A stretch of DNA of 64,000 nucleotides. Origin: Mucilaginibacter yixingensis (GTDB taxonomy: Bacteria; Bacteroidota; Bacteroidia; Sphingobacteriales; Sphingobacteriaceae). Position numbers and translations under genes: made by a program. Within the stretch, counting starts at the first letter, position 1. The number at the start of each line of letters is the position of its first letter. Location: assembly GCF_041080815.1 (NCBI RefSeq), contig NZ_CP160205.1, forward strand, positions 2,604,001-2,668,000, written 5' to 3'. The notes beneath the pieces are model-generated. The model saw only the letters and a program-made list of their open reading frames with translations. It searched no databases and was not told where the DNA came from. This document shows positions 1 through 9,138 of this stretch, piece after piece.

Positions 1-1
1 A

Positions 2-262
2 AACAATCCTCATCTAGCTGATTTTAGAGGTCCGTTTATTCAGGGGACTCCCGGCGAACGTTTCATCTACCTTAATATCGGGAAATACGCGGGTGCCGCC
101 GATGAGCCGTGGGATCGCCGGTTGAAAATTCCGCTGACCGGCATCAGTATGGCTACGGCAAACGACAATGTACACCTGATTACCCACGTATCCGGCCAAG
201 GCAAAGACGGCACCCCCAATTGCGCTACCGTAAAACCATTTGTGGGTTGGAAATTGAAATAA
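2..262 (+). CDS. DUF5990-family protein, C-terminal part
   Basis: The open frame enters from the left edge and stops at 260-262, so only about 86 C-terminal residues are visible. The segment GPFIQGTPGERFIYLNIG followed by a stretch ending in GWKLK resembles the small DUF5990 family as I recall it. The family has no established function. The minus-strand frame over the same bases is a shadow. The product ends 8 bp before the ynfA-like gene, so the two may be co-transcribed. The true start lies outside the window. Confidence 0.6.
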   Translation, partial: NNPHLADFRGPFIQGTPGERFIYLNIGKYAGAADEPWDRRLKIPLTGISMATANDNVHLITHVSGQGKDGTPNCATVKPFVGWKLK

Positions 263-269
263 CAATTAA

Positions 270-599
270 ATGAACATCATCAGATCTTTTGTACTTTTTA
301 TACTGGCTGGCCTGTGTGAAATTGGCGGCGGCTACCTTATCTGGCAATGGCTAAAAGCCGACAAACCCGCCTGGTATGGCCTAACCGGCGGAATAATATT
401 GATACTTTATGGTGTGGTAGCTACCTGGCAAACAGCATCATTCGGTCGGGTTTATGCCGCTTATGGTGGTATATTTATTATTTTATCAGTTTTATGGGCG
501 TGGAAAATTGATGGTTTTAAGCCCGATAAATATGATATTATTGGCGCATTGATAGCTTTATTAGGCGCTTGTATTATAGTTTATGCACCGAGAAAATAA
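270..599 (+). CDS. YnfA/UPF0060-family membrane protein
   Basis: This 109-residue protein has four predicted membrane segments and the family signatures CEIGGGYLIWQWL near residues 16-28 and RVYAAYGGIFI near 60-70. UPF0060 proteins are small inner-membrane proteins distantly related to the drug/metabolite transporter superfamily; their substrate is unknown. The length is normal for the family. The ATG lies 8 bp after the preceding stop, so it may form a short operon with the DUF5990 gene. The family assignment is strong and the function is not known. Confidence 0.85.
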   Translation: MNIIRSFVLFILAGLCEIGGGYLIWQWLKADKPAWYGLTGGIILILYGVVATWQTASFGRVYAAYGGIFIILSVLWAWKIDGFKPDKYDIIGALIALLGACIIVYAPRK

Positions 600-604
600 C
601 ACTG

Positions 605-702
605 AAGCTGAAAGGTAAAAGCGTAAAGCCAAAAGCATACTGCCATTTTACCCGTTTGTATTAGAAAAAAGCTTTTTACTTTAACTTTTCTGCTTTTAGC
701 TT
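605..702. repeat. Long imperfect intergenic palindrome
   Basis: The left arm begins AAGCTGAAAGGTAAAAGC at 605 and the right arm at 671-702 ends GCTTTTAGCTT. The arms are imperfect reverse complements about 30 nt long. The element fills the gap between convergent genes and could act as a two-way terminator. It resembles the dispersed palindromes found between other core genes in this window. Confidence 0.5.
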
Positions 703-710
703 AAAAGAGA

Positions 711-1046
711 TTAATTAGTCACCACAATAACCAGCTTACCTTTGGTGGCGCTGTTTTTATCTTTAACACTTACCCAGGTTGTACCTGGCGATGTTGCATA
801 GATAATACCCGTCTGAGACACAGTGACAACCGACTCATCACCTGTTGACCAAACAACGGGAAGGGTAGAAAAACTATCGGGCGTAAATACGGGTTTCAGG
901 GTCTGGGTATCTCCAACCTTGAGATTTAAAGTTTGATCATTAAAAGAGATGGATTGCAGGACGCTTTGCAAGTCGGCTTTCTGGCAAGAGAATGCGCCGA
1001 TCATAAGGATAAGGAATAGGATACCGTAGATGCGTTTCACCTTCAA
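711..1046 (-). CDS. Small lipoprotein with bacterial Ig-like (BIG2) domain
   Basis: The product has 111 residues. An N-terminal hydrophobic stretch ends in the lipobox-like GAFSC (Cys21), so it is probably a lipoprotein. Residues 30-110 match the BIG2 pattern: a threonine/leucine-rich start, VVWSTGDESVVTVSQTG, then GTTWVSVKD. BIG2 domains are surface adhesion or structural modules, and here a single domain forms the whole mature protein. It stands alone between a palindrome and the clpB terminator region. The partner or ligand is unknown. Confidence 0.7.
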   Translation of the reverse strand: MKVKRIYGILFLILMIGAFSCQKADLQSVLQSISFNDQTLNLKVGDTQTLKPVFTPDSFSTLPVVWSTGDESVVTVSQTGIIYATSPGTTWVSVKDKNSATKGKLVIVVTN

Positions 1047-1201
1047 TTAGGGATTTATGAGGGTTCAAAAATAGGAGATATTTTAAATATTAAAAAAATA
1101 CTTATCAACATAAAGCACTATAAAACAGTCATAAACAGTATATTATTCCTAAAAGCTCTAAATTAATTAAAACATTTCGAAAACAACCTACGTAAAAAAG
1201 C

Positions 1202-1233
1202 AAAGGGAACGTATATAACGACGCTCCCTTTTT
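1202..1233 (-). terminator. Bidirectional terminator downstream of clpB
   Basis: AAAGGGAACGT (1202-1212) pairs with ACGCTCCCTTT (1221-1231), with one G-U pair. T tracts follow on both strands, so the hairpin can end clpB transcription and block read-through from the left. Confidence 0.75.
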
Positions 1234-1262
1234 CATTATTAAAAGCTTTACGAGCTGATAAA

Positions 1263-3869
1263 TTACTCGTTATTTCCGGTATTCATAAACACAAACTGAT
1301 TATCAAACATATCCAGCTTGATGGTACTGTTACGGTCCACTTTTCCCGCCAGTATTTGTTTAGACAACTCGTTCAGGATCTTTTTCTGAATAACACGTTT
1401 AAGCGGGCGGGCACCAAACTGTGGATCATATCCTAACTGAGCCAGCCAATCCAGCGCCTCGTCAGATGCATCAATGGTAATACCCATCTCGGCCAGTGTT
1501 TGCTGCACGCTACGGAACTGCAGTTTAACAATATCGCCAATCTCATTTCTACTTAGCGGAGTAAACATGATAATCTCATCAATACGATTCAAAAACTCTG
1601 GCCTGATAGTTTGACGCAACAACTCAAACAGTTGATTTTTAGTCTTAGCTATTACCCCCTCCTTGTTGTTCTCTTCGTCATACCCCTGGAAATTCTCCTG
1701 AATAATATTTGAGCCGATGTTTGAGGTCATGATAATGATCGTATTCTTAAAGTTTACCACGCGGCCCTTGTTATCTGTAAGGCGGCCATCATCCAGCACT
1801 TGTAGCAAAATATTAAATATATCTGGGTGTGCCTTTTCAATCTCGTCAAGCAAAACAACACTGTAAGGCTTGCGGCGAACAGCTTCGGTTAACTGACCGC
1901 CTTCATCATAACCTACATAGCCCGGAGGCGCGCCAATTAACCGAGATACGGCATGACGCTCCTGATATTCTGACATATCTATACGCACCAATGCCTGCTC
2001 GTCATTAAACAGAAACTCTGCCAGCGCTTTAGCCAGCTCGGTCTTACCCACACCGGTAGTACCCAAAAAGATGAACGACCCGATAGGCTTCTTTTTATCC
2101 TGCAAACCGGCGCGACTACGGCGGATAGCGTCACTAATTGCTTCAATAGCTTCATCCTGCCCTGCTACACGTTTGTGCAGCTCGTCTTCCAGGTTAAGCA
2201 GTTTCTCGCGCTCGCTCTGGATCATTTTTGATACCGGGATGCCAGTCCAGCGAGATACCACACCGGCAATATCTTCGGCAGTCACCTCCTCTTTCAGCAT
2301 CCGGCTATCTTTCTGGTTTTCCAGCAGTGCAGCTTTCAGTTTCTCTACTTCCTGCTCGGCTTCTTTAATGCGGCCATATTCTAATTCGGCCACTTTGCCA
2401 TAATCACCTGCGCGTTTGGCCTGCTCGGCTTCAAGCTTATAGTTCTCAATCAGTTCAACTTTCTGGTTGATGCCATCTACCAGATCTTTCTCGCTTTGCC
2501 ATTTGGCACGTACAGAATCGCGCTCTGACGATAGGTTGGCTATCTCTTCACTCAGTTCTTTTACACGGTCAGTATCTTTTTCGCGTTTAATAGCTTCACG
2601 CTCAATTTCCAATTGCATGATGCGGCGCTCCAATTCATCCACCGCTTCCGGCACTGAGTCCATCTCCATACGGAGTTTTGATGCAGCCTCGTCCATCAGG
2701 TCAATCGCTTTATCAGGCAAGAAACGATCAGAAATATAACGTTGAGACATTTCTACCGCCGCAATAATAGCCTCGTCTTTAATATGCACCTTGTGGTGCG
2801 TTTCGTAACGCTCCTTCAATCCACGCAAAATAGAAATGGCATCGGCGGCATCCGGCTCATCCACCAGCACCATCTGGAAACGGCGTTCCAGGGCTTTATC
2901 TTTCTCCAGGTATTTCTGATACTCGTTCAGCGTAGTTGCACCTATAGCGCGCAATTCGCCGCGTGCCAGGGCCGGTTTCAAAATATTAGCCGCGTCCATA
3001 GCACCCTCACCACCACCAGCACCCACCAGGGTATGAATCTCGTCTATAAAGAGCACGATATCGCCATCGCTTTGGCTTACTTCTTTTATAACAGCTTTTA
3101 ATCGCTCTTCAAACTCGCCCTTATATTTGGCACCGGCAATCAGCGCACCCATATCCAGCGAGTAAACTATTTTTGATTTCAGGTTCTCGGGCACATCACC
3201 TTTAATAATCCTAAAAGCAATACCCTCGGCAATAGCGGTTTTACCTACACCGGGTTCACCGACCAGTATCGGGTTATTTTTGGTACGGCGAGAGAGAATC
3301 TGAATCACCCGACGAATTTCATCATCGCGACCGATCACCGGGTCAAGTTTGCCTGATTCTGCATACTCGTTCAGGTTACGGGCGTATTTATTTAGCGCAT
3401 TGTAAGTAGCCTCGGCATTTTGGTCGGTCACTTTGTTATCACCACGCAAATCAACAATGGCCTTTTTCAGGTCTTTCTCGTTAACGCCGTAATCTTTCAG
3501 CGCTGTAGATGTTTTATCGCTAACCGCAAGTATCCCCAGCAGAATATGTTCTACCGAAACAAACTCATCTTTAAACTCCTTCAGATAGCCCTGGGCTTTT
3601 TGCAGAGCAGAATTAGCGTTGGTAGATAAATATACATTGCTACCGCTAACTTTTGGGAACGATGCGATCTGCTGATCGAGCGACTCGTTCAGGCGGTTTA
3701 AGTTTACGTTTAGTTTTTTCAGCAAGTAGCTGATCACATTTTCATCAACCAGTAACAAACCCTTGAGCAAATGCGCATTCTCAATAGCTTGCTGCTGATT
3801 GCCTATAGTAATCTCAGAAGCCTTCTGTACAGCTTCCTGAGCTTTGATGGTAAAATTGTTAAAGTTCAT
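1263..3869 (-). CDS. clpB: ATP-dependent disaggregase ClpB
   Basis: This 868-residue protein is a full-length Hsp100 disaggregase that extracts polypeptides from aggregates together with DnaK. An N domain (about 1-145) precedes NBD1 with Walker A GEPGVGKT and Walker [15 protein letters not shown] long middle coiled coil (about 400-525, rich in E/K/R/L) marks ClpB rather than ClpA or ClpC. NBD2 has Walker [17 protein letters not shown] and the pore motif GYVGYDEGG. The start [13 protein letters not shown] is the typical N-terminus. It is monocistronic, with a strong terminator just downstream. Heat-shock control is expected but no operator was recognised. Confidence 0.97.
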   Translation of the reverse strand: MNFNNFTIKAQEAVQKASEITIGNQQQAIENAHLLKGLLLVDENVISYLLKKLNVNLNRLNESLDQQIASFPKVSGSNVYLSTNANSALQKAQGYLKEFKDEFVSVEHILLGILAVSDKTSTALKDYGVNEKDLKKAIVDLRGDNKVTDQNAEATYNALNKYARNLNEYAESGKLDPVIGRDDEIRRVIQILSRRTKNNPILVGEPGVGKTAIAEGIAFRIIKGDVPENLKSKIVYSLDMGALIAGAKYKGEFEERLKAVIKEVSQSDGDIVLFIDEIHTLVGAGGGEGAMDAANILKPALARGELRAIGATTLNEYQKYLEKDKALERRFQMVLVDEPDAADAISILRGLKERYETHHKVHIKDEAIIAAVEMSQRYISDRFLPDKAIDLMDEAASKLRMEMDSVPEAVDELERRIMQLEIEREAIKREKDTDRVKELSEEIANLSSERDSVRAKWQSEKDLVDGINQKVELIENYKLEAEQAKRAGDYGKVAELEYGRIKEAEQEVEKLKAALLENQKDSRMLKEEVTAEDIAGVVSRWTGIPVSKMIQSEREKLLNLEDELHKRVAGQDEAIEAISDAIRRSRAGLQDKKKPIGSFIFLGTTGVGKTELAKALAEFLFNDEQALVRIDMSEYQERHAVSRLIGAPPGYVGYDEGGQLTEAVRRKPYSVVLLDEIEKAHPDIFNILLQVLDDGRLTDNKGRVVNFKNTIIIMTSNIGSNIIQENFQGYDEENNKEGVIAKTKNQLFELLRQTIRPEFLNRIDEIIMFTPLSRNEIGDIVKLQFRSVQQTLAEMGITIDASDEALDWLAQLGYDPQFGARPLKRVIQKKILNELSKQILAGKVDRNSTIKLDMFDNQFVFMNTGNNE

Positions 3870-3976
3870 ATCTGTTTGTCATCAAAACGTTTGCCAGTAC
3901 CATTTCGCCTGAAAAAAAGTCAGCCATTGTTAATTTCAAGAGACAAATTGTCCAGGTTATTATGACTAACAATTAT

Positions 3977-3984
3977 TATCTTTG
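3977..3984 (+). promoter_or_regulatory. Possible Bacteroidota -7 element
   Basis: TATCTTTG fits the TAnnTTTG consensus and lies upstream of the 27-residue peptide and the histidine kinase. The nearest TTG (3948-3950) is 26 bp away, longer than the usual 19-21, so support is weak. The rest of the 3870-4232 gap holds only the small peptide ORF. Confidence 0.35.
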
Positions 3985-4045
3985 AAATATTAAACCAATC
4001 CCCCTAAGTTGTGTTTAAGGTGATATACATCAATACCCCCAAGCT

Positions 4046-4129
4046 ATGAAAAAGGTTTTTTCGGCAATTGCCGCGTTTGCCGTACTTGTGTTTTGCATTG
4101 TGGCATATTTCTTTGGTTTTAAAGACTGA
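4046..4129 (+). CDS. Possible 27-residue single-pass membrane peptide
   Basis: The ORF starts MKKVFSAIAAFAVLVF and ends FFGFKD. It has a short basic start, one hydrophobic helix of about 18 residues, and an aromatic/charged tail. It sits in the gap between clpB and the histidine kinase, after a possible TAnnTTTG element. The composition is what a membrane micropeptide would have, but an ORF this short can occur by chance. No family is recognised. Confidence 0.35.
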   Translation: MKKVFSAIAAFAVLVFCIVAYFFGFKD

Positions 4130-4232
4130 TATCCTCGCTCTGCTTTGAAATAATCTACCTGATTATCAAGCTTTAATCTTTTTTACAAAAAGTAAAAAGC
4201 ATATTTTTAGAGCTGCTTAGTCCTCTTCAACA

Positions 4233-5564
4233 TTGAATACTTATTTTTTTAAAAATGTACCAAAGGCCCAAAGGGCTGCCTTTAGAAACAGTTACGCCTT
4301 TCAGAACCTGAAAGCGGTACAAATTGTCAGCATTATTTTCTTTGTATTAAATTTACTGCTGCGCCTGTTTACCATTTTTATTCCGGAGAGCTTAACACAC
4401 GCGGCCAATTACCCCGAATTTAGCTTTACCAACTGGCTGTATCTTATTGTTACGCCGATGTTTTACCTGACAACTATGCTGCAGGTGAATAGCTATCGAA
4501 AAAAACATAAAGCAACGGGATTAACCACGGCCATTGTTATCCTATTCTCTCTGTTTCTGCTTTTTAGCGGCATTATGGGCAGCTTTATTGCCATGTACGA
4601 TCCGCGTAGTAACCTGACGCTTTATCTGGTAGCGCTGATTACTGTTGCCGTAACTTTTATTATGGAGGTTGAAGACACCATTATGATGACCATAGTGGCA
4701 GAGTTGATATTTACGCTCATCCTTTTCCTAAGCCGTGCCGATCCTACCGATGTGCTTTATAATCAACTAACATCTATTATTGTATTGACGGGTTTCTACT
4801 TTATGTCGCGCTATTTTTACTCGTACAGGGCCAATCACTTTTTACAGCTCAACGAGATTCAACGCAAGAACATTGAGATAGAAAAAGCCAGCGATTTTAA
4901 GAACGATGTGCTTGGTATTGTTGCACATGACCTGCGCAACCCTATTGCCGCTATTGAATCTATAGCGATGGTTATGGAGCTGGACAAATTGGACGCCGAG
5001 ACAGAAGAAAGTTTAAGCATGATCAAAGCATCGTGTCTTAAAGCGCGCAGCATTGTGAATGACTTGCTGGAGACAGCCAGGCACGAGGGCGACAGTCACC
5101 TGGAACTACATCCGGTAATCCTTAATGATTCACTAAAAAATATTGTTAACGCCTGGACCAATCTTACTACCACCCAAAGCCGGATTGTGTTAAGTGCGAC
5201 GCCGCAACCGATAAACGTTTTATTAAATACCGATAAATTTAACCGTGTGCTGGACAATCTGATCAGCAACGCATTGAAGTTCTCTAAAGCAGGCGATCAG
5301 CTTGATATTATACTTACCGAAACAAACGGCAAAGCACAAATACGAGTGCAGGATTATGGAGTAGGCATCCCCGCCTATATGCTGCCTCTTATTTTTGAAC
5401 GTTTTACCAAAGCCGGCCGCAGCGGACTAAACGGCGAAAAATCAACCGGATTAGGGCTGAGCATTGCCAAACAGATCATAGAGAAACATGACGGCAGCTT
5501 AAAGGTAGAAAGTGAAGAAGGCCGCGGATCTACTTTTATCATTGAGATACCGGTTTTGAGCTAA
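4233..5564 (+). CDS. Membrane sensor histidine kinase, orphan
   Basis: The 443-residue protein has about six membrane segments (residues 28-195) and no large extracellular domain. A HisKA domain follows with the phospho-acceptor His232 in IVAHDLRNPIAA. The HATPase domain carries an N box near NLISNALKFS, G1 DYGVGIP, an F box RFTKAGRSG and G2 STGLGLSIAKQI. It should autophosphorylate and pass phosphate to a response regulator, but none is adjacent. The only in-frame start near the N-terminus is TTG; no ATG occurs before the membrane region. The signal sensed is unknown. Confidence 0.9.
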   Translation: MNTYFFKNVPKAQRAAFRNSYAFQNLKAVQIVSIIFFVLNLLLRLFTIFIPESLTHAANYPEFSFTNWLYLIVTPMFYLTTMLQVNSYRKKHKATGLTTAIVILFSLFLLFSGIMGSFIAMYDPRSNLTLYLVALITVAVTFIMEVEDTIMMTIVAELIFTLILFLSRADPTDVLYNQLTSIIVLTGFYFMSRYFYSYRANHFLQLNEIQRKNIEIEKASDFKNDVLGIVAHDLRNPIAAIESIAMVMELDKLDAETEESLSMIKASCLKARSIVNDLLETARHEGDSHLELHPVILNDSLKNIVNAWTNLTTTQSRIVLSATPQPINVLLNTDKFNRVLDNLISNALKFSKAGDQLDIILTETNGKAQIRVQDYGVGIPAYMLPLIFERFTKAGRSGLNGEKSTGLGLSIAKQIIEKHDGSLKVESEEGRGSTFIIEIPVLS

Positions 5565-5566
5565 AT

Positions 5567-6313
5567 TTACATTTTTGAATTGACCATATACCCTACCATC
5601 TCCTTCACGTAAGTTGGCCAGTAAGTAACCGTGGCAAAATCTGGTATTAACTGCTGCAATGAAAAAGCATCGCCACCCAGAAAAAAATTGCAGGGGTACG
5701 GATCTACATCTATTCCCTGGTTGCGAAAAATCATCAATGCCCTGCGCATATGGAAAGCTGATGTTACCAGCAGATATTTAGGCTTTATTCCTTTTTCTTG
5801 CAGTAGCTCTTTAGAGAATTTGGCGTTCTCATATGTATTGCGAGACTTTCCATCAATCAGCACCGCGCTATCAGGAACATTAAGCTGTTTTAACTGTAAC
5901 CTGGTCCACTCACCTTCACTATAGCCACCATGTATCAATTGCCCATTACCCCCGGTTATCAGAATGTGTGAAACTTTGCCTATTTCATACAAGCGCATGC
6001 CTTGAATAAACCTATCGGCAGTTGCGTTAAAAAAACCATTCTGCTCATCATCTGTCGACGTAAACCCTCCTAGTACAATTGCAGCGCTATACTTTTTGCC
6101 TTCGGGCAATTCAACACGATGAAAATCCCAGTTCCATGCTACTACCGTAAACAAGTATGGGCAAGAGAGTACAAGTAATAGCACAACAGCAATTCCTCCG
6201 GTCCATTTCCTTAGTTTTCTGCGGCGGGTATAGGCAGCTATCAGCAGTAAAGTGATCACCCAGTTAAGCGGCAGGATCAAAAAGTAAAGGATTTTAGACA
6301 GGATGAAATACAT
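5567..6313 (-). CDS. YdcF/ElyC-family DUF218 membrane protein
   Basis: The product has 248 residues, with two N-terminal membrane segments (about 5-50) and a DUF218 domain. The domain shows AAIVLGGF near 79-86, ILITGGNG, the conserved SRNTYENA, and LVTSAFHMRRA. DUF218 proteins such as ElyC and SanA take part in envelope or lipid-carrier metabolism in enterobacteria; the exact role here is unknown. The gene converges on the histidine kinase with only 2 bp between the stops. Confidence 0.82.
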   Translation of the reverse strand: MYFILSKILYFLILPLNWVITLLLIAAYTRRRKLRKWTGGIAVVLLLVLSCPYLFTVVAWNWDFHRVELPEGKKYSAAIVLGGFTSTDDEQNGFFNATADRFIQGMRLYEIGKVSHILITGGNGQLIHGGYSEGEWTRLQLKQLNVPDSAVLIDGKSRNTYENAKFSKELLQEKGIKPKYLLVTSAFHMRRALMIFRNQGIDVDPYPCNFFLGGDAFSLQQLIPDFATVTYWPTYVKEMVGYMVNSKM

Positions 6314-6339
6314 ACGTATGATTAAGGTTGATCTTTATT

Positions 6340-6540
6340 TTAATAACGATTGCGCCTGATGGCCCGCATAGTTTGCCGGTGCCGACGGGCGTCATAATAA
6401 TCGCTGGTTACTAATATGGCGTGGATCACTCCGGGTATCCAGAAGCAAAGCGTTAATATGCAGCTCAATATAAAAGCTAAAATGCGACCGGTGCTCAGCA
6501 CCGCTACAGGCGGCAGTACAATGCAAAGAAAATATCTCAT
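6340..6540 (-). CDS. YqaE/Pmp3-family small membrane protein
   Basis: This 66-residue protein has two membrane helices and the Pmp3 signatures FLCIVLPPVAV and the C-terminal helix FWIPGVIHAILV, followed by a basic tail. Family members are stress-associated membrane proteolipids thought to affect membrane potential. It lies 26 bp upstream of the ydcF-like gene on the same strand, so co-transcription is likely. An extra arginine-rich tail (RRHRQTMRAIRRNRY) extends past the usual family end. Confidence 0.85.
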   Translation of the reverse strand: MRYFLCIVLPPVAVLSTGRILAFILSCILTLCFWIPGVIHAILVTSDYYDARRHRQTMRAIRRNRY

Positions 6541-6658
6541 AATAACTATTAGAGCCCGAAGATATTAATCTGTTACTGTATTTTTTTATTTGAGGTTGCC
6601 TTGCATCAATTTTTAACAGATACTTAATAACTTGCCATACATTTCAAACCGAAACATC

Positions 6659-7555
6659 ATGTCAAACATCGATCTGATTATTGAAGAGCGCCCACGCGAT
6701 ATTGGCAATTTCCTGGTAGGCCGCCTGCTGCCTTTTTCCAGCAAACGCATGGTTGGCCCGTTTATATTTATAGATCACATGGGGCCGGCACTATTACCAC
6801 CGGGTAAAAATCTGGATATTCCGCCGCATCCACATATCGGTCTGTCTACCCTTACCTATTTGTTTGAAGGCGCTGTGATGCATAAAGACAGTCTGGGAAC
6901 TGAGGTTGAAATAAAACCTGGCCAGGTAAACTGGATGACGGCAGGCAAAGGCATTGCCCACTCAGAACGCACACCCGATTATTTAAGAGAAAGTGAGAAA
7001 AGCCTGCACGGTCTGCAGATCTGGGTGGCTTTACCAAAAGAACTAGAACTGATGGAGCCATCATTCCACCACGCTAATGAAGATGAATTACCAGCCTGGC
7101 AAACAGACGGTGTTGACTATAAGCTGGTAGCCGGACAAATTATGGGGCATCAATCGCCCATACCGGTTTACAGTCCGCTATATTTCCTGGAGGTTAAAAG
7201 TACAGAACAAAAAAGCATCAAGATAGGCAATGAGCTTTATGGCGACTGCGGTTTGTATATTCTGGAAGGAAGCATTGAGAGTGATGGCGTAACCTATGAG
7301 TCAAAAGAATTACTGGTAGCCAAAAACAGTCAGCTGTGCGAGTTTATGGTTAACCCGGGCACTACGCTGTACTTCTTTGGCGGCGAACCATTTCCCGAAG
7401 AACGTTTCATCTACTGGAACTTTGTAGCCAGCGACCGTGAGCGTATAGAGCAAGCCAAACAAAAATGGCAGGAACAACAGTTCCCGCCCGTACCCGGCGA
7501 AACAGATTTTGTGCCCCTGCCACCAGATCATTTGCATTTGAGAGCGAGACAATGA
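6659..7555 (+). CDS. Pirin-family protein
   Basis: The 298-residue bicupin carries the pirin metal-site pattern: PPHPHIGL with paired histidines, then HKDSLGTE and the MTAGKGIAHSERT segment with a further His. Some pirins have quercetin 2,3-dioxygenase activity; the in vivo substrate here is unknown. The frame is open from a TTG at 6632, but the ATG at 6659 (MSNIDLIIEERP) matches the usual family N-terminus and is preferred. It is a single gene, followed by tandem and palindromic repeats. Confidence 0.9.
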   Translation: MSNIDLIIEERPRDIGNFLVGRLLPFSSKRMVGPFIFIDHMGPALLPPGKNLDIPPHPHIGLSTLTYLFEGAVMHKDSLGTEVEIKPGQVNWMTAGKGIAHSERTPDYLRESEKSLHGLQIWVALPKELELMEPSFHHANEDELPAWQTDGVDYKLVAGQIMGHQSPIPVYSPLYFLEVKSTEQKSIKIGNELYGDCGLYILEGSIESDGVTYESKELLVAKNSQLCEFMVNPGTTLYFFGGEPFPEERFIYWNFVASDRERIEQAKQKWQEQQFPPVPGETDFVPLPPDHLHLRARQ

Positions 7556-7560
7556 TTTAG

Positions 7561-7601
7561 TGAGTAGTGAGTAGTGAGTAGTGAGTAGTGAGTAGTGAGT
7601 A
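7561..7601. repeat. 7-bp tandem repeat (TGAGTAG)
   Basis: Five perfect copies of TGAGTAG and a partial sixth follow each other directly after the pirin stop codon. They contain stop codons in the plus frames. Such a microsatellite can vary in copy number by slippage; no function is evident. Confidence 0.9.
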
Positions 7602-7612
7602 AAAACGTATTG

Positions 7613-7645
7613 AGATTTACGAAGTTTTTAAAACTTCGTAAATCT
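7613..7645. repeat. Perfect 16-bp palindrome with 1-nt centre
   Basis: AGATTTACGAAGTTTT (7613-7628) is followed by one T and its exact reverse complement (7630-7645). Without a T tract it looks more like a REP-type mobile palindrome than a terminator. It lies between convergent genes. Confidence 0.75.
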
Positions 7646-7728
7646 TTAAGTCTTTTATCGGCGTAGGCTTGCTTAATTAGTTTATCAGCAGATTTACACA
7701 ATCACAACTTACTAAAAATTCTCAATAA

Positions 7729-8163
7729 TTATGCCGGCATCAAATTCAATGACACACCAATCCTGTTCCAGGCGTTGATGGTAACAATGGCCATCAACAC
7801 CTCGCTCAGGTATTTTTCACCTAACAGGTTTAAAGCGTTGTTGTAAGTCTCGTCAGATACACGGCCGGTAATCAGCGTCACTTCTTCGGCCAACTTGAGT
7901 ATGGCGCGTTCTTCGGGAGAAAAGAAAGGAGTTTCATGCCAGGCGCTGATGTTGTAGATACGGCGCTCGGTTTCGCCATCATGACGGGCCTCCTGGGTGT
8001 GCATATCAACACAATACGCACAGCCGTTTATTTGTGAAGCACGTATTTTAAGCAGATGTTTGTGCAGTTTGTTTAAGCCTGATTTTGCTAAAAATCCTTC
8101 CAGGCCTAACATTGCCTTATAAGCTTCGGGATTAACTTTTGAGAGATCAATTCTTGTTTCCAT
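7729..8163 (-). CDS. Carboxymuconolactone decarboxylase (AhpD-like) family protein
   Basis: The 144-residue protein has the AhpD-like redox motif CAYCVDMHTQEAR, with a CxxC and a histidine four residues after the second Cys, followed by helices typical of the family. Proteins with this motif often act as alkylhydroperoxidase or thiol-redox partners. The substrate is not predictable. It is monocistronic, with no linked peroxiredoxin or regulator. Confidence 0.88.
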   Translation of the reverse strand: METRIDLSKVNPEAYKAMLGLEGFLAKSGLNKLHKHLLKIRASQINGCAYCVDMHTQEARHDGETERRIYNISAWHETPFFSPEERAILKLAEEVTLITGRVSDETYNNALNLLGEKYLSEVLMAIVTINAWNRIGVSLNLMPA

Positions 8164-8238
8164 TGTAGTATCGATTTATTTTGATACCACAAAGTTGCAC
8201 CGGGCGGCGCACAAAAATCTTAATTAAGATTAAGAAAT

Positions 8239-8264
8239 GAGGTGACCCGGATTTGAGCCACCTC
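8239..8264 (-). terminator. Possible terminator after trpA
   Basis: GAGGTG (8239-8244) and CACCTC (8259-8264) can pair 9 bp beyond the trpA stop. On the minus strand a modest T-rich stretch follows. The stem is short, so support is moderate. Confidence 0.4.
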
Positions 8265-8273
8265 TAATATTAT

Positions 8274-9047
8274 TTAGCCTTTAATGTTTTGTATAAACTC
8301 AGGGATGCCCGCCATATAATCTTCGCGACTGCCCAGGTATTTTACAAATGCACTGCCTACAATAGCGCCATTAGCATACTCGCAAGCTTTACTGTAGGTT
8401 TTGTTGCTATTGATACCAAAACCGATAACAATTGGATTCTTCAACTCCATCGCCTTAACGCGCTGGTAATAACCTTCAATAGAATCTGATACATTAAGGC
8501 TGCCACCGGTAATAGATGAAGATGATAGCAGGTAAATAAAACTATTGCTCAGGCTATCAATCTTACGGATACGCTCTGCTGATGTTTGCGGCGTTACCAG
8601 AAAAATATTGCTCAGACCGTATTTCTCAAACACCGGCTTGTACATTGATTCATACTCATACATCGGCAAATCAGGTACAATCACGCCATCTACACCCACT
8701 TCGGCAGCGGTTTGACAAAAGCGTTCTACACCATATTGCACCATCGGGTTAACGTAACCCATCAGCAAAATTGGAATGCTCACACGTTTGCGCAAATCTT
8801 TCAGTTGCTCAAACAACAGCTTCAACGTCATGCCGCTATCCAGCGCTTTTTGCGAGCTCTCCTGAATGGTAGGCCCATCAGCTACAGGGTCTGAGTACGG
8901 GAAGCCAATCTCCAGGAAATCCACGCCGTTTCTCTCCAGTGTTTCGGCAATATCTACGGTACAGTTAAGATCAGGGTAACCGGCTGTAAAGTAAATAGAC
9001 AGCAGGTCTTTATTTTTCTTTGCGAAAAGTTGGTTTAGACGATTCAT
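8274..9047 (-). CDS. trpA: Tryptophan synthase alpha subunit
   Basis: TrpA cleaves indole-3-glycerol phosphate to indole and glyceraldehyde 3-phosphate and passes indole to TrpB. The conserved FLEIGFPYSDPVADGPTIQ holds the catalytic glutamate and aspartate, and GFGINS is part of the phosphate site near the C-terminus. The frame is open from a TTG at 9077, but ATG at 9047 (MNRLNQLFAKK) is the normal family start. It is the last gene of the trp cluster. A palindromic repeat separates it from trpB. Confidence 0.95.
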   Translation of the reverse strand: MNRLNQLFAKKNKDLLSIYFTAGYPDLNCTVDIAETLERNGVDFLEIGFPYSDPVADGPTIQESSQKALDSGMTLKLLFEQLKDLRKRVSIPILLMGYVNPMVQYGVERFCQTAAEVGVDGVIVPDLPMYEYESMYKPVFEKYGLSNIFLVTPQTSAERIRKIDSLSNSFIYLLSSSSITGGSLNVSDSIEGYYQRVKAMELKNPIVIGFGINSNKTYSKACEYANGAIVGSAFVKYLGSREDYMAGIPEFIQNIKG

Positions 9048-9060
9048 TGTAAGTAGGTCT

Positions 9061-9138
9061 GAACCAGGGTTAAACAAATTTTCAAGATTCTCAGGATTCC
9101 AATCTTGAAAATCCTATAAATCCGTTTAATCCAGGTTC
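9061..9138. repeat. Imperfect palindromic repeat between trpB and trpA
   Basis: The left end GAACCAGGGTTAAACAAATT is mirrored by the right end ...CCGTTTAATCCAGGTTC. The inner parts TCAAGATT and AATCTTGA also pair. The sequence resembles the repeat at 11938-12062 (AATCC-spaced units). It overlaps the trpB stop by one base. Confidence 0.6.

Noticed and set aside
14-265. 83-codon minus ORF at the left edge
   Set aside because: It is the shadow of the DUF5990-like plus-strand frame, whose sequence matches a family.
7561-7601. CRISPR-like repeat
   Set aside because: The units are 7 bp and directly adjacent with no spacers; no cas genes or CRISPR arrays are present in the window.
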